Part shown: piece by piece, positions 9,432-18,035 of the stretch
Layout of the letters: each line of letters begins with the position of its first letter
How positions within the stretch are numbered: position 1 is the stretch's first letter
Assembly: GCA_030715195.1 (NCBI GenBank)
Contig: JAUYVI010000007.1
Span: 433,309 to 497,308 of the forward strand
Direction of reading: 5' to 3'
DNA: 64,000 nt
Source: Dongia sedimenti
GTDB lineage: Bacteria > Pseudomonadota > Alphaproteobacteria > Dongiales > Dongiaceae
The notes under the pieces: model-generated
The model's input: only the letters and a program-made list of their open reading frames with translations
Databases searched by the model: none
Told to the model about the DNA's origin: nothing
Translations under genes and position numbers: made by a program

Positions 9432-9459
9432 ATAATACGTTTTTAGGACAGGGTGTCTA
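9432..9459 (-). promoter_or_regulatory. Promoter with overlapping inverted repeat for the HTH/S24 regulator
   Basis: Reading the minus strand, TAGACA at 9459-9454 and TATTAT at 9437-9432 are separated by 16 bases, a reasonable sigma-70 pair about 50 bases before the regulator ATG at 9381. The -35 hexamer is inside a perfect inverted repeat GACA-GGG-TGTC (9447-9457). A repressor bound there would block the -35 box. That it is the binding site of the adjacent regulator is inference. Confidence 0.5.
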
Positions 9460-9620
9460 TGCGTAAAAGCCTGTGCCGCCACGCCGGGGGATTCTTCCCG
9501 GCAAAACAAGGAGATGGAACAACGCGCAAGCCCGCTGCGTTTTCGCCGCGGATTTCTCGCTTCAATTCACGGTTCCCGGGAGTGGCGCTCCGGGTGCCGC
9601 GGTGGCGTACAGGGTGAAGA

Positions 9621-9872
9621 ATGGGACTCTATCTGGTTTTCGCGACCCGCGACCTGCGCGCGGCGGTTTCCACCATCTGCACTTCCTTCTACATGCCGTT
9701 CGATCGGCTCGCCGTCGTCTCCTATGAAGGCAGCGCCGGTGAACTCGCGCGCCGCCTCGACCTCGACCGGACCGGTGGACCGGGCGCTCTCATCGGGGCC
9801 GTGAACACACGGCGTGTCCGGGCGGTGGCCACGGGCTTCGCGATCGCGCTTCTGTCCTTCGTGCTGACGTGA
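9621..9872 (+). CDS. Small hypothetical protein with C-terminal hydrophobic helix
   Basis: 83-aa frame starting ATG 9621, with GGGTGAAGA just upstream as ribosome site. It has a globular-looking N-terminal part (YLVFATRDLRAAVSTI, FDRLAVVSYEGSAGELARRL) and a C-terminal hydrophobic stretch (AVATGFAIALLSFVL) that could be a membrane anchor. The family is not recognised. The codon choice fits the neighbours better than the overlapping antisense frame. It could be spurious. Confidence 0.45.
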   Translation: MGLYLVFATRDLRAAVSTICTSFYMPFDRLAVVSYEGSAGELARRLDLDRTGGPGALIGAVNTRRVRAVATGFAIALLSFVLT

Positions 9873-9923
9873 GCGCCGTGGCGCCGTGTGGTAACCCCAG
9901 GTCCGATCGACTATCATCGCGCC

Positions 9924-10427
9924 ATGAACAGAGACGTTGAATCCCCCCGCGGAAAGCACGCGTCGATCGCCGTCGCTTCGGCGCTCTTGCTGACGGCCTT
10001 CCTGGTGCCCGTCGCTTATGGCCAGACCAAGGAGCCCGAGAAGCCCGCGGACTTCAAGGCCATGGAAGCGCCGGGCGGGAACGCTCCGCTGACCACGGCG
10101 CCCGGCGCATCCTTGATCACACCCGCGACCGGCCCGGTCAATCCTCGGCCGGGCTTCACCGGCAGCAAGATGGTGATGACGCAGGCGGTGTGGCGCGACT
10201 ACGTCCGCTATCTGCAGAACGACGCGGCGATCGGCTACGGCCTGTTCATGATCACGGTCGATGGGGCGTCGTCCGACGTGAAGGCTTGCAAGAACTACGC
10301 GTGCCAGATCAGCCCGGTGACCCGGTCAACGGCGCTGAGCGAATGCCAGGCCAAGCTCAGGAACCGGCGCTGCGTGGTTTTCGCCGAGGGCCGCGACATC
10401 AAATACGCCTACCAGGTCGTTCCCTGA
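9924..10427 (+). CDS. Exported hypothetical protein, 167 aa
   Basis: N-terminal signal peptide: basic start, then the hydrophobic SIAVASALLLTAFLVPVAYG, probably cut after AYG. A Pro/Ala-rich linker (residues 30-75) leads to a small C-terminal domain of about 85 residues with three Cys (KACKNYACQI, SECQAKLRNRRC) that ends FAEGRDIKYAYQVVP. The domain resembles the DUF4189-like or 5330-like small secreted Cys proteins, but I cannot assign it. Likely periplasmic with disulfides. ATG 9924 is preferred over an upstream GTG because it begins directly with the signal peptide. Confidence 0.72.
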   Translation: MNRDVESPRGKHASIAVASALLLTAFLVPVAYGQTKEPEKPADFKAMEAPGGNAPLTTAPGASLITPATGPVNPRPGFTGSKMVMTQAVWRDYVRYLQNDAAIGYGLFMITVDGASSDVKACKNYACQISPVTRSTALSECQAKLRNRRCVVFAEGRDIKYAYQVVP

Positions 10428-10690
10428 TTGCGAGTCATCGCGCCCCGCCCACGCAGGGTCGACCGGATTCTTTAGCGCGGAACTGTGACCGCATTGCGGC
10501 ACATTCGCAGCCGATCACAAGGCTTTAACGGCGATGATTTCGGGTTGCCATATCCGCCTTGGGGATATAAAGCTACCCGCACAATAATAATAAAATTGCT
10601 CGGACCCGCCGGAGCTTGTCTCCGAAACGGTCAGGGCATTGCGTGCGTAGATAATTTGAAAGTCGGTCGACGGGGGCGGTGCTGCATAAT
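10428..10690. other. AT-rich intergenic region upstream of the M23 peptidase
   Basis: No coding signal. The stretch from 10540 to 10615 is AT-rich and contains TTGCCA (10545-10550) followed after 15 bases by TATAAA (10566-10571), a possible but short-spaced promoter for the peptidase-bactofilin pair, leaving a leader of about 110 bases. Several short frames cross it but none resembles a protein. Confidence 0.4.
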
Positions 10691-12298
10691 ATGCCGGTAA
10701 CGAGATTCCTGCGCTCATCAACAAGAGAGAAATTGCAGGCGGTCTTTGCGACGCGCGACGTGATCCTGCGGAGCGATGGGCGCATTCGTTACCTGCGGCT
10801 GACCACGCGGACCCAGATCATCGCCGTCGTCGCGCTGACCGTGATGGGCTTCTCCGCCGTGACCGCGTCGATCGGCATGGGCGTGCAGCAGCTCTCGATC
10901 CGCGGCCATGACATCGAAGTGCGCAACGCCGATGACGCCTATACGCGTCTGCTGACCGAGGTCACCGGCTACTTCGACCAGTTCTCCAAGAGTGCCGCCG
11001 TGGCGGTCTCCGACGAAACCTATCTGCTCGGCCTCTCCGACGACGAGAGCGCCGCGCGCCGTCGTTTGACGGGGAGCGCGCAAGGCGACTTCTGGGCCCT
11101 GACCACGGCGAGCCCAGACGAGCAGCAGGCCTTGCGCGAGAAGCTGCGGCTCGCCCTCCGCGACAAGCTCGCTTCGTTCGACACCGATCTGCAGCGCATC
11201 GCCGCGCGCAACCAATCGCTCAGCAAGCAGTTGGTCGAGACCCAGAGCAAGGCCGATCGGCTGGCGGCCGAGCGCGACGGCGTCGCCGGCGAGCGCGACC
11301 AGCTCAATCACGAGGTCGCGGTCCAGCACAACGAGAACCAGGCGCTGACCGCGCGGGTCGCGCAACTGACCGAGGCCACCGGCCAGTTCGATGCGCAGCT
11401 TGAGGTCGCGGCCGGCCAGCAGGCGGCGTTGACCGCGCAGCTCGCCGATCTGCAGCGGCAGCTCGATCAGACGAAACTCGCCAATCTCGATCTCAACCGG
11501 CAGGTCGCCCAGAACCAGCGCGCGCTCGCCACGGTGATCTCCCAGCGCAATCTGGTGCAGACCGATCGGACCGACATGGCCGGCACCATCGAGGATCTGA
11601 AGCAGCGCCTGTCCACGCTGCAGGAAAGCCAGGCGAGCTTTGTCAGCCATCTGACCGAACGCGCGCGGCAGAACCTGGGCGATATGGAAAAGACCGTGCA
11701 GATGACCGGCCTCAAGGTCGACGACCTGCTGCGGCTCACCACCGAGCCCGGGCTGGGGCAGGGCGGTCCCTTCATCCCGGCCGCCACCGACACCAAGGAC
11801 GCCAACGAGCGCAAGCTGCTGGAGAGCGTCGCGACCCTGGACGACGAGGTCGGCCGCTGGGAGAAGCTGCAGGTCATTCTGCGCTCGCTGCCGCTCTCCG
11901 CGCCGGTGGATCGCTATTACATTTCCAGCGGCTTCGGCGAGCGCACGGACCCGATGAATGGTGAGGCCGCCATTCACGAGGGCCTGGATATGGTGGATTC
12001 GATCCGCTCGGACGTGCTGGCCACCGCCCCGGGCCGGGTCGTTTTTGCCGGGTGGCGCGGCAGCTACGGGCGCGTCGTGGAAATCGACCACGGCCTCGGC
12101 ATCATGACCGTTTACGCCCACCTCGATTCCGTACTGGTCAAGGTGGGGGATCTGGTGGATTATCGGGAGGCGATCGGCAAGCTCGGCAACTCCGGCCGGA
12201 GTTCCGGAGCGCACGTCCACTACGAGGTGCGTTTCGAGGGCAAGCCGCTCGATCCCATGGGCTTCTTGAAGGCAGGGCGGTATGTTTTCAAAGGCTAA
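10691..12298 (+). CDS. M23-family (LytM) peptidase with long coiled coil
   Basis: 535-aa inner-membrane-anchored endopeptidase. A basic N-terminus precedes one membrane helix (IIAVVALTVMGFSAVTASIG, about residues 42-62). Residues 150-320 are coiled coil rich in Gln/Leu/Ala. The C-terminal LytM domain has both zinc motifs: HEGLDM (H-x3-D) and HVHYEV (HxH), so it should be an active D,D-endopeptidase on peptidoglycan cross-links. A GTG four codons upstream (10679) is an alternative start. The stop overlaps the bactofilin start by 17 bp, and M23 peptidase-bactofilin pairs are known in cell-shape control (for example Helicobacter CcmA with Csd1), which points to morphogenesis. Confidence 0.92.
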   Translation: MPVTRFLRSSTREKLQAVFATRDVILRSDGRIRYLRLTTRTQIIAVVALTVMGFSAVTASIGMGVQQLSIRGHDIEVRNADDAYTRLLTEVTGYFDQFSKSAAVAVSDETYLLGLSDDESAARRRLTGSAQGDFWALTTASPDEQQALREKLRLALRDKLASFDTDLQRIAARNQSLSKQLVETQSKADRLAAERDGVAGERDQLNHEVAVQHNENQALTARVAQLTEATGQFDAQLEVAAGQQAALTAQLADLQRQLDQTKLANLDLNRQVAQNQRALATVISQRNLVQTDRTDMAGTIEDLKQRLSTLQESQASFVSHLTERARQNLGDMEKTVQMTGLKVDDLLRLTTEPGLGQGGPFIPAATDTKDANERKLLESVATLDDEVGRWEKLQVILRSLPLSAPVDRYYISSGFGERTDPMNGEAAIHEGLDMVDSIRSDVLATAPGRVVFAGWRGSYGRVVEIDHGLGIMTVYAHLDSVLVKVGDLVDYREAIGKLGNSGRSSGAHVHYEVRFEGKPLDPMGFLKAGRYVFKG

Positions 12299-12782
12299 CA
12301 AGCAGAGCCAGTCCACCTCGGCGCTGGACGGCGGCAAGCCGGCCAGCAAGGCGAGCGTGCCTTCCATCATCAGCCCCGATCTCAGGATCAACGGCGACAT
12401 GGTCTGCAGCGGCGACATCCAGATCGACGGCTGGGTCGAGGGCGACATCCAGAGCCGCAACGTCGTGGTCGGCGAAGGCGCCACCGTGCATGGCGCGGTT
12501 CAGGCCGAGAACGTGCGGATCTGCGGCATCGTCAACGGCCAGATCCGCGCCGACAACGTGACGCTCGAGAAGAGCGCGCGGGTGACCGGCGACATCCTGC
12601 ACAAGAGCCTCTCCATCGAGCAGGGCGCCTTCCTGGAAGGCATGTGCAAGCGGATCGATTCCTCGGCCAACGGCGCGATCGAGCCGCGGCCGCTGCTCCC
12701 CAAGGACAAGCCGAAGGACCGCGTCATGGGCCTCGGCAATTCCGAGCCGCTGGTCGCCACCGACAAGGCCGCGGTGAACTGA
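12282..12782 (+). CDS. Bactofilin
   Basis: 166-aa polymer-forming cytoskeletal protein. After a disordered Ser/Lys-rich leader of about 28 residues comes the DUF583 right-handed beta-helix (about 29-125) with regular hydrophobic-glycine repeats: GDMVCSGDIQIDGWVEGDI, VVVGEGATVHGAVQAENV, ICGIVNGQIRADNVTLEK. The tail is Pro/Lys-rich. Bactofilins assemble into membrane-associated filaments that localise peptidoglycan enzymes. The gene starts inside the end of the upstream M23 peptidase gene, so the two are translationally coupled and probably act together. Confidence 0.95.
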   Translation: MFSKANKQSQSTSALDGGKPASKASVPSIISPDLRINGDMVCSGDIQIDGWVEGDIQSRNVVVGEGATVHGAVQAENVRICGIVNGQIRADNVTLEKSARVTGDILHKSLSIEQGAFLEGMCKRIDSSANGAIEPRPLLPKDKPKDRVMGLGNSEPLVATDKAAVN

Positions 12783-12790
12783 GCGCTCGC

Positions 12791-13984
12791 CTAGGCGAAC
12801 GCGAAATCTTCGCTGTCCAGCGCCCGCTTCAACATCTCCGGGTCGGCGTTGCCGCCCGAAGCGACCACCGCGACGGTGCGGCCGCGGAACCTGTCGCGCG
12901 CGAGCAGCGCGCAAGCCAGTGACGCCGCGCCGCCGGGCTCGATCACCAGCTTCAGCCGGGTCAGCGCGAACTTCATCGCCTTGAGGATGTCGGCATCGCT
13001 GGCCGAAAGCCCGCCCGCGAGCAAGGCCTGATGCACCGGAAAGGTGAGCTCGCCCGGAAGCGGCGACATCAGCGCGTCGCAGATCGAGAGCGAGCCCGGC
13101 GCATTGCCGATGCGCTTGCCCGCCGCCAGGGACCGCTGGATGTCGTTGCAGGTCGCGGGTTCGGCCGCGTAGACCTCGGCACTCGGCCAGCGATGCTTCA
13201 CCGCCGTCGCGACGCCGGCGACCAGGCCGCCGCCGCTGGCCGGCGCGATCACCACATCCGCCTTTTCACCCAGCGCCTCGGCCTGCTCGCAAAGCTCCAG
13301 GCCGGCGGTGCCTTGTCCCGCCATGATCGCCGGATCGTCGTAAGGCGGCACCATCACGGCGCCGGTCTTCGCGGCGATGTCGGCGCAGATCTGCTCGCGC
13401 GATTCCGTATGGCGCTTATAGAGCACGACCTCGGCGCCCAGCGCCTTGGTGTTCTCGATCTTGATGCGCGGCGCGTCGTCCGGCATCACGATGGTCGCCT
13501 TGAAGCCCAGCATGGCGGCCGCCGCCGCGACGCCTTGCGCGTGATTGCCGGAGGAGAAGGCCACCACCGCCTTGGCCGAGGGATTCTGCTCCCGGACCAG
13601 CATCAGCTTGTTGCAGGCGCCGCGGAACTTGAACGAGCCGGTCAGCTGCAGGGTCTCGGCCTTCACCAACAGGCGGAAGCCAAGGGTCTTCTCCAGCAGC
13701 GGGAACGTGAGCAGCGGCGTCTTCACCGCCTTGCCGGCAATCCGCTTGGCGGCCGCCTCGACATCGGAGAAACCCATTGCGAGCGCGCCACGCTCGCCTT
13801 CATCCGCTTCCTCGCTCTCAACGACATTGATGCCCATGTCGCTCAACATGGAATGAATGTCTTCGATCTCATGATTGGCCAAGCCTTGCGGCAGACTGGC
13901 ATTGAGCTCGTCAACTGTGACATAGCTGCGCGCCTTGCCCTTGCTCAGCATCCTCTTGAAGGCCGCGGTTTCAGTCTGATCCAT
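12791..13984 (-). CDS. Sigma-70 region 1.1-like domain fused to threonine dehydratase
   Basis: 397-aa PLP enzyme expected to deaminate threonine (or serine) to an oxoacid. From Met70 it is a complete type II-fold enzyme: TGSFKFRGACNK with the PLP lysine at 119, FSSGNHAQGVA, the phosphate-binding SGGGLVAGV, and a C-terminal IEPGGAASLA. There is no C-terminal ACT domain, as in the catabolic form. Residues 1-62 are something else: the KGKARSYVTVDELNASLP and IEDIHSMLSDMGINVVESEE elements are the N-terminal region 1.1 of primary sigma factors. The frame is continuous. A start at Met70 (13777) would give a plain dehydratase; no strong ribosome site distinguishes the two. It lies 18 bp after slt. 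Confidence 0.9.
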   Translation of the reverse strand: MDQTETAAFKRMLSKGKARSYVTVDELNASLPQGLANHEIEDIHSMLSDMGINVVESEEADEGERGALAMGFSDVEAAAKRIAGKAVKTPLLTFPLLEKTLGFRLLVKAETLQLTGSFKFRGACNKLMLVREQNPSAKAVVAFSSGNHAQGVAAAAAMLGFKATIVMPDDAPRIKIENTKALGAEVVLYKRHTESREQICADIAAKTGAVMVPPYDDPAIMAGQGTAGLELCEQAEALGEKADVVIAPASGGGLVAGVATAVKHRWPSAEVYAAEPATCNDIQRSLAAGKRIGNAPGSLSICDALMSPLPGELTFPVHQALLAGGLSASDADILKAMKFALTRLKLVIEPGGAASLACALLARDRFRGRTVAVVASGGNADPEMLKRALDSEDFAFA

Positions 13985-14002
13985 GGAAGGTCGGAACTCT
14001 GT

Positions 14003-16072
14003 TCAGTTGACGACGGCGCGCTTCAGGTCGTCATCCAGCGCCAGGCGCGACGCACCCTTGGTCAGCCGGCTGCGATAGACCTGCAGGTTCTCCATCACGC
14101 GCTGAACATAGTTCCGGGTTTCGTCGAAGGGAATGCTCTCGATCCAGTCCACCACGTCGGTATCCGCCTGCCTGGGATCGCCGTAGGTGTCGATCCACTG
14201 CCGCACCCGGTTCGGGCCGGCATTGTAGGCCGCCGTCGCCAGCAGGTAGGACCCGCCGAAGCGATCGACCAGCTTGTCGAGATAGGCGCGGCCGAGCGTC
14301 ACGTTGAACTTCGGGTCGGCGGTCAGGCGCTCGTCCTTGAACTTGGCGACCTTCAGCTGCCTGCCGACCTGCCGCGCGGTATCGGGCATCAGCTGCATCA
14401 GGCCCCGGGCGCCGGCCGGGCTCACCGCATGGGCGTTGAAGGCGCTCTCCTGGCGAATGAGGCCGAGCACGAAGGCGGGCTCGACCTTGCCGCCGGCCGG
14501 CAATCCGATCACCGGGAACAGGTAGTCCGCCATCTCGGCGCCGTTCTGCCGCGCGTTCTTTGCCGCCATCAGCGCGATGTCGTCCTGGTCGCTCTGCCGC
14601 GCCAGGATCGCCAGCAATCGGTATTCCGGCAGCTTCTTGGCGTCATTGACCAGCCGGATCAGGAACGGGCGGGTGCGTTCGCTGACGCCGATCGCGTTCA
14701 GGGTGCGGATCACGCGCACCAGCTCTTGCTTATCGAAGGCCGCGGTCTCCTGCGGTGTCGGCTTCGGCTCGACCTTGATGCGCAGCGCCGTGCTCTCGCC
14801 GAGCCGCATCGCCGCGAGCTGGCCGTAGTAGACCGTCAGGTTGCCGGTGGCGAGCTTGTACCACTTGTCGGCCGCCTTCTTGTTCTTGCGGATCTCCTCG
14901 GCGCGGCCGGCCCAATAGGCGCCGCGCGCCTTGGAGAAGACCGAAGTGGTGCCGCTGTAGAGATTGGAGAAGTGGCGTAGCGCCGTGTCCGGCTCCTGCA
15001 GGAAGCGCAGCGCGATCCAGCCCGAGAGCCATTCGCCGTCGGCGAAAGCGGTGCCGCTCTCCGAGCCATGGCTGGCGGCCAGCCGGTAGGCGACCGAGAC
15101 CGAGCCTTCGTCCAGCGCGTCGCGCGCCGCGTTCTCGATCTCGCCCCAGAGCTTGTCGGGCTTGCGGGCCTTCAGCGGCGGGGTGTCGAGCGCCGCCGCC
15201 GCCTTGGCGAACTCGTCCTGGCGCCGCCAATAGCGGGCCGTCTCGAACACCAGGCCCGGATCCAGCTTGAGCTTGGCCGGAACCGCGGCCAGGGCCGCCT
15301 CGGCGTCGCGCGCCTCGTCGGCCAGCTTCATGCGGGCGACCGCGACCAGGCGATAGCCGTCACCGACCCGCGCGAGCATCCGCTTGGCCGCGTCCTCGTC
15401 GCCGTTCCAGAGCAGCAGGTCGAGCCGGGCCTCGTGGTCGGCCGGGCGCAGATACGGACCGGCCGCATCCAGGAAATCCGCCTCGTCGTCGGAATCGAAG
15501 TCGAGCTCCAGCCAGGCCGCGCGGGCGATCTTGGCGGCCGGCTCCGCGGCGCCGCTCGCGGTCAGGGCCGCGACCAGCCGCGTCGCCCCTTCCGGGGTCT
15601 GCGGTTCGCGTCCGTTGAACCAGGCGATCACCGATTTCGCGGGGTATCCGTACGGCATGGCCCGCTCGGCCTGGGCCTGCAAGGCGCCCAGCCGCGGCCA
15701 TTTCGGGTTCTTGACCATGAAGGTGGTCATCTCGTCGAACGACCGGCCGGGGCCCGGCCGGGTCAGGTTCAGCCACTGGATGACCTTGCGGGGCAGGGGG
15801 TTCTTGGCCTTGGCCGCGATCGACATCGCATCCGCCCAGCGGTCCTTGGAGACCGCCGCGAAAGCCTGCTTGTAGATCGCGATATCCTGGCTGCTGAGAC
15901 CGCCGGCATCGGCGTGCGCCCCGCTCGAAACGAGGCACCAACCCAGCGAGACCAGCAAACCCAAAACCGCCCGACGCACCTTGCACCCCGATATCCGCCT
16001 GAACCGTCGACTCAGGCTCTGAAAGATTCCCGTGGCATTATAGTCGTTTAGATCGGTTTTCTCAAATTGCAT
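14003..16072 (-). CDS. slt: Soluble lytic murein transglycosylase (Slt family)
   Basis: Periplasmic enzyme of up to 689 aa that cleaves the MurNAc-GlcNAc bond with 1,6-anhydro formation. It has the long alpha-superhelical N-terminal region typical of Slt70, followed by a C-terminal SLT domain: LGLIRQESAFNAHAVSPAGA with the catalytic Glu near residue 542, then GLMQLMPDTARQVG and ATAAYNAGPNRVRQW. The signal peptide (AVLGLLVSLGWCLVSSGAHA) begins about 32 residues in, so a GTG at 15979 may be the real start. It is followed after 18 bp by the dehydratase fusion gene; the two may be cotranscribed. Confidence 0.93.
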   Translation of the reverse strand: MQFEKTDLNDYNATGIFQSLSRRFRRISGCKVRRAVLGLLVSLGWCLVSSGAHADAGGLSSQDIAIYKQAFAAVSKDRWADAMSIAAKAKNPLPRKVIQWLNLTRPGPGRSFDEMTTFMVKNPKWPRLGALQAQAERAMPYGYPAKSVIAWFNGREPQTPEGATRLVAALTASGAAEPAAKIARAAWLELDFDSDDEADFLDAAGPYLRPADHEARLDLLLWNGDEDAAKRMLARVGDGYRLVAVARMKLADEARDAEAALAAVPAKLKLDPGLVFETARYWRRQDEFAKAAAALDTPPLKARKPDKLWGEIENAARDALDEGSVSVAYRLAASHGSESGTAFADGEWLSGWIALRFLQEPDTALRHFSNLYSGTTSVFSKARGAYWAGRAEEIRKNKKAADKWYKLATGNLTVYYGQLAAMRLGESTALRIKVEPKPTPQETAAFDKQELVRVIRTLNAIGVSERTRPFLIRLVNDAKKLPEYRLLAILARQSDQDDIALMAAKNARQNGAEMADYLFPVIGLPAGGKVEPAFVLGLIRQESAFNAHAVSPAGARGLMQLMPDTARQVGRQLKVAKFKDERLTADPKFNVTLGRAYLDKLVDRFGGSYLLATAAYNAGPNRVRQWIDTYGDPRQADTDVVDWIESIPFDETRNYVQRVMENLQVYRSRLTKGASRLALDDDLKRAVVN

Positions 16073-16225
16073 CTCCGCCGAATCGCCGGGTTTCCCGTCG
16101 ACTTGCAGGGTTCAAGCCTGCTCGATATGTTCGCCGCGCGCCGAAACCCGCCGGTTCGAACGTCCTATTGAACCCGGGCCTTGGTGTAGACTGGGTTAAG
16201 ACCGCGGGGAGCAGGCGAGGGCATC

Positions 16226-17104
16226 ATGTTCAAGGGATCGATCACGGCTCTGGTGACGCCGTTCAAGAACGGCGCGGTGGACGACCAGGCCTTCCAGAAA
16301 TTCGTCGCCTGGCAGATCGCCGAAGGCATCAACGGCGTGGTCCCCTGCGGCACCACCGGCGAATCCCCGACCCTTACCCATGACGAGCACAAGCGCGTGG
16401 TCGAGCTCTGCATCGAGGTCGCCAAGGGCAAGGTCCCGGTGATCGCCGGCACCGGCTCCAATTCGACCGACGAGGCGATCGACCTCACCAAGCATGCCGA
16501 GCAGGCCGGCGCCGATGCCGCGCTGGTGGTGCTGCCCTATTACAACAAGCCGACGCCGGAAGGGCAGTTCCAGCACTTCAAGGCGATCCACGACGCGACC
16601 AACATCCCGATCGTGATCTACAACGTGCCGCCGCGCTCGGCCATCGACATGTCGGTCGACACCATGGCGCGCTGCGCCAAGCTCGAGCGCGTGATCGGCG
16701 TGAAGGACGCGACCGCCGATCTCGCCCGCCCGATCCGCACCCGCATCGCCATCGGCAAGGAGTTCTGCCAGCTCTCCGGCGAGGATGCGACTGCGCTGCC
16801 GTTCCTGATCCAGGGCGGCCATGGCTGCATCTCGGTCACCTCCAACGCCGCGCCGAAGCTGACCGCGGAACTGCACGCCGCCTGGCAGAAGGGCGATATC
16901 GGCGCCGCGATGTCGATCAACGAGCGGCTGATGCCGCTCAACGACGCCATGTTCTGCGAGACCAGCCCCGGCCCGGTGAAGTTCGCCATGTCGCTGCTCG
17001 GCCACGGCACCTCGGAGCTCCGCCTGCCGATGGCGCCGATCGCCGAAGCCAGCCGCGCCAAGGTCGAAGCCGCCATGAAGAAAGTGGGCTTGATCGGACA
17101 GTAG
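16226..17104 (+). CDS. dapA: 4-hydroxy-tetrahydrodipicolinate synthase
   Basis: 292-aa aldolase-class TIM barrel that condenses pyruvate with aspartate semialdehyde, the first committed step to diaminopimelate and lysine. Signatures: GVVPCGTTGESPTL, VIYNVPPRS with catalytic Tyr132, and IGVKDAT with the Schiff-base Lys160. Length is normal. It begins the forward cluster dapA-smpB-ridA. The ribosome site GGGGAGCAGG precedes ATG 16226. No riboswitch was seen in the 150-bp upstream gap. Confidence 0.97.
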   Translation: MFKGSITALVTPFKNGAVDDQAFQKFVAWQIAEGINGVVPCGTTGESPTLTHDEHKRVVELCIEVAKGKVPVIAGTGSNSTDEAIDLTKHAEQAGADAALVVLPYYNKPTPEGQFQHFKAIHDATNIPIVIYNVPPRSAIDMSVDTMARCAKLERVIGVKDATADLARPIRTRIAIGKEFCQLSGEDATALPFLIQGGHGCISVTSNAAPKLTAELHAAWQKGDIGAAMSINERLMPLNDAMFCETSPGPVKFAMSLLGHGTSELRLPMAPIAEASRAKVEAAMKKVGLIGQ

Positions 17105-17153
17105 AGGCTGCTTAATTCATGGCCTCGCTGCTCCGACCCGCATTGAATCCGAG

Positions 17154-17633
17154 ATGGCCCGCGACACTTCCAAAGATCGTTTCGCCGCGCAGAACCGCAA
17201 GGCGCGGCACGACTTCTTCATCGAGGACACGCTCGATGCCGGCATGGTGCTGACCGGCACCGAGGTGAAGTCGCTGCGCCTCGGGCGCGTCAGCATCAAC
17301 GAGGCCTTCGCGGTCGAAAAGGACGGCGAGATCTGGCTGCTCAACGCCTATTTCCCGGAATACGAATCCGCCAACCGCTTCAACCACGAACCGCGCCGCC
17401 CGCGGAAGCTGCTGTTGAAGCACCGCGAGATCAAGAAGCTGCACGGCCAGACCGAACGCCAGGGCATGACGCTGATCCCGCTCTCGATCTATTTCAACGA
17501 GCGCGGCATCGCGAAAATGCAGCTCGGCCTCGCCCACGGCAAACGCAAGGTCGACAAGCGCGCCACCGAGAAAGAGCGCGACTGGAAGCGCGACCAGCAC
17601 AAGCTGATGAAAACGCGCAGCCGCGCGGACTAG
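17154..17633 (+). CDS. smpB: SsrA-binding protein
   Basis: 159-aa small basic protein that binds tmRNA and brings it to stalled ribosomes for trans-translation. The OB-fold signatures are present: RHDFFIEDTLDAGMVLTGTEVKSLR (opening strand pair; key part GTEVKSLR), VSINEAFAVEKDGEIWLLNAY and RPRKLLLKHREIKKL, and the C-terminal basic tail (KRATEKERDWKRDQHKLMK) inserts into the mRNA channel. It lies 49 bp after dapA, an arrangement common in alphaproteobacteria, and 9 bp before the RidA-family gene. Confidence 0.97.
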   Translation: MARDTSKDRFAAQNRKARHDFFIEDTLDAGMVLTGTEVKSLRLGRVSINEAFAVEKDGEIWLLNAYFPEYESANRFNHEPRRPRKLLLKHREIKKLHGQTERQGMTLIPLSIYFNERGIAKMQLGLAHGKRKVDKRATEKERDWKRDQHKLMKTRSRAD

Positions 17634-17642
17634 AGGCTTCAC

Positions 17643-18035
17643 ATGCAGACCAAAGTGGAAACCTCGACGCCGCCCGGCACGCCGACTCCGATCGGCCCTT
17701 ACAACCACATCGCCAAGGTCGGTCCGTTCATCAGCATCGGCGGCACCGCCGGCGTCGATCCGGCGACCGGGCAGCTCGCCGGTCCCGACGTGGCGGCGCA
17801 GACCCGGCAGATCCTCAAATCCTTCCGCACCATGCTGCGATCGGTCGGGTCGGATCTCGACCACGTCTTGCACATCAACATCTTCCTTCTGGAGATGAGC
17901 GACTTCGACGCGATGAACCGCGCCTATATCGAAGGCATGGGCGATCACCGTCCGGCCCGCACCGTGATCGGCGTCTCCGAACTGCCGAAGCCGGGCGTCC
18001 GGCTCACCATGAACCTGACCGCGGTCGCGCCCTAG
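17643..18035 (+). CDS. RidA-family reactive intermediate deaminase
   Basis: 130-aa YjgF/YER057c/UK114 fold. The central pattern FISIGGTAGVDPATGQL, the DVAAQTRQILKSFRTML helix and the C-terminal MGDHRPARTVIGVSELP with its conserved Arg and the GVRLTMNLTAV strand are typical. Family members hydrolyse reactive enamine/imine products made by PLP enzymes such as threonine dehydratase, which is interesting because a dehydratase gene lies 4 kb away. The 3' end overlaps the convergent uracil-DNA glycosylase gene by 4 bp. Confidence 0.93.
   Translation: MQTKVETSTPPGTPTPIGPYNHIAKVGPFISIGGTAGVDPATGQLAGPDVAAQTRQILKSFRTMLRSVGSDLDHVLHINIFLLEMSDFDAMNRAYIEGMGDHRPARTVIGVSELPKPGVRLTMNLTAVAP

Noticed and set aside
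10485..10700. Short frames in the AT-rich gap before the M23 peptidase
   Set aside because: They overlap the probable promoter, lack ribosome sites and have no protein-like sequence.
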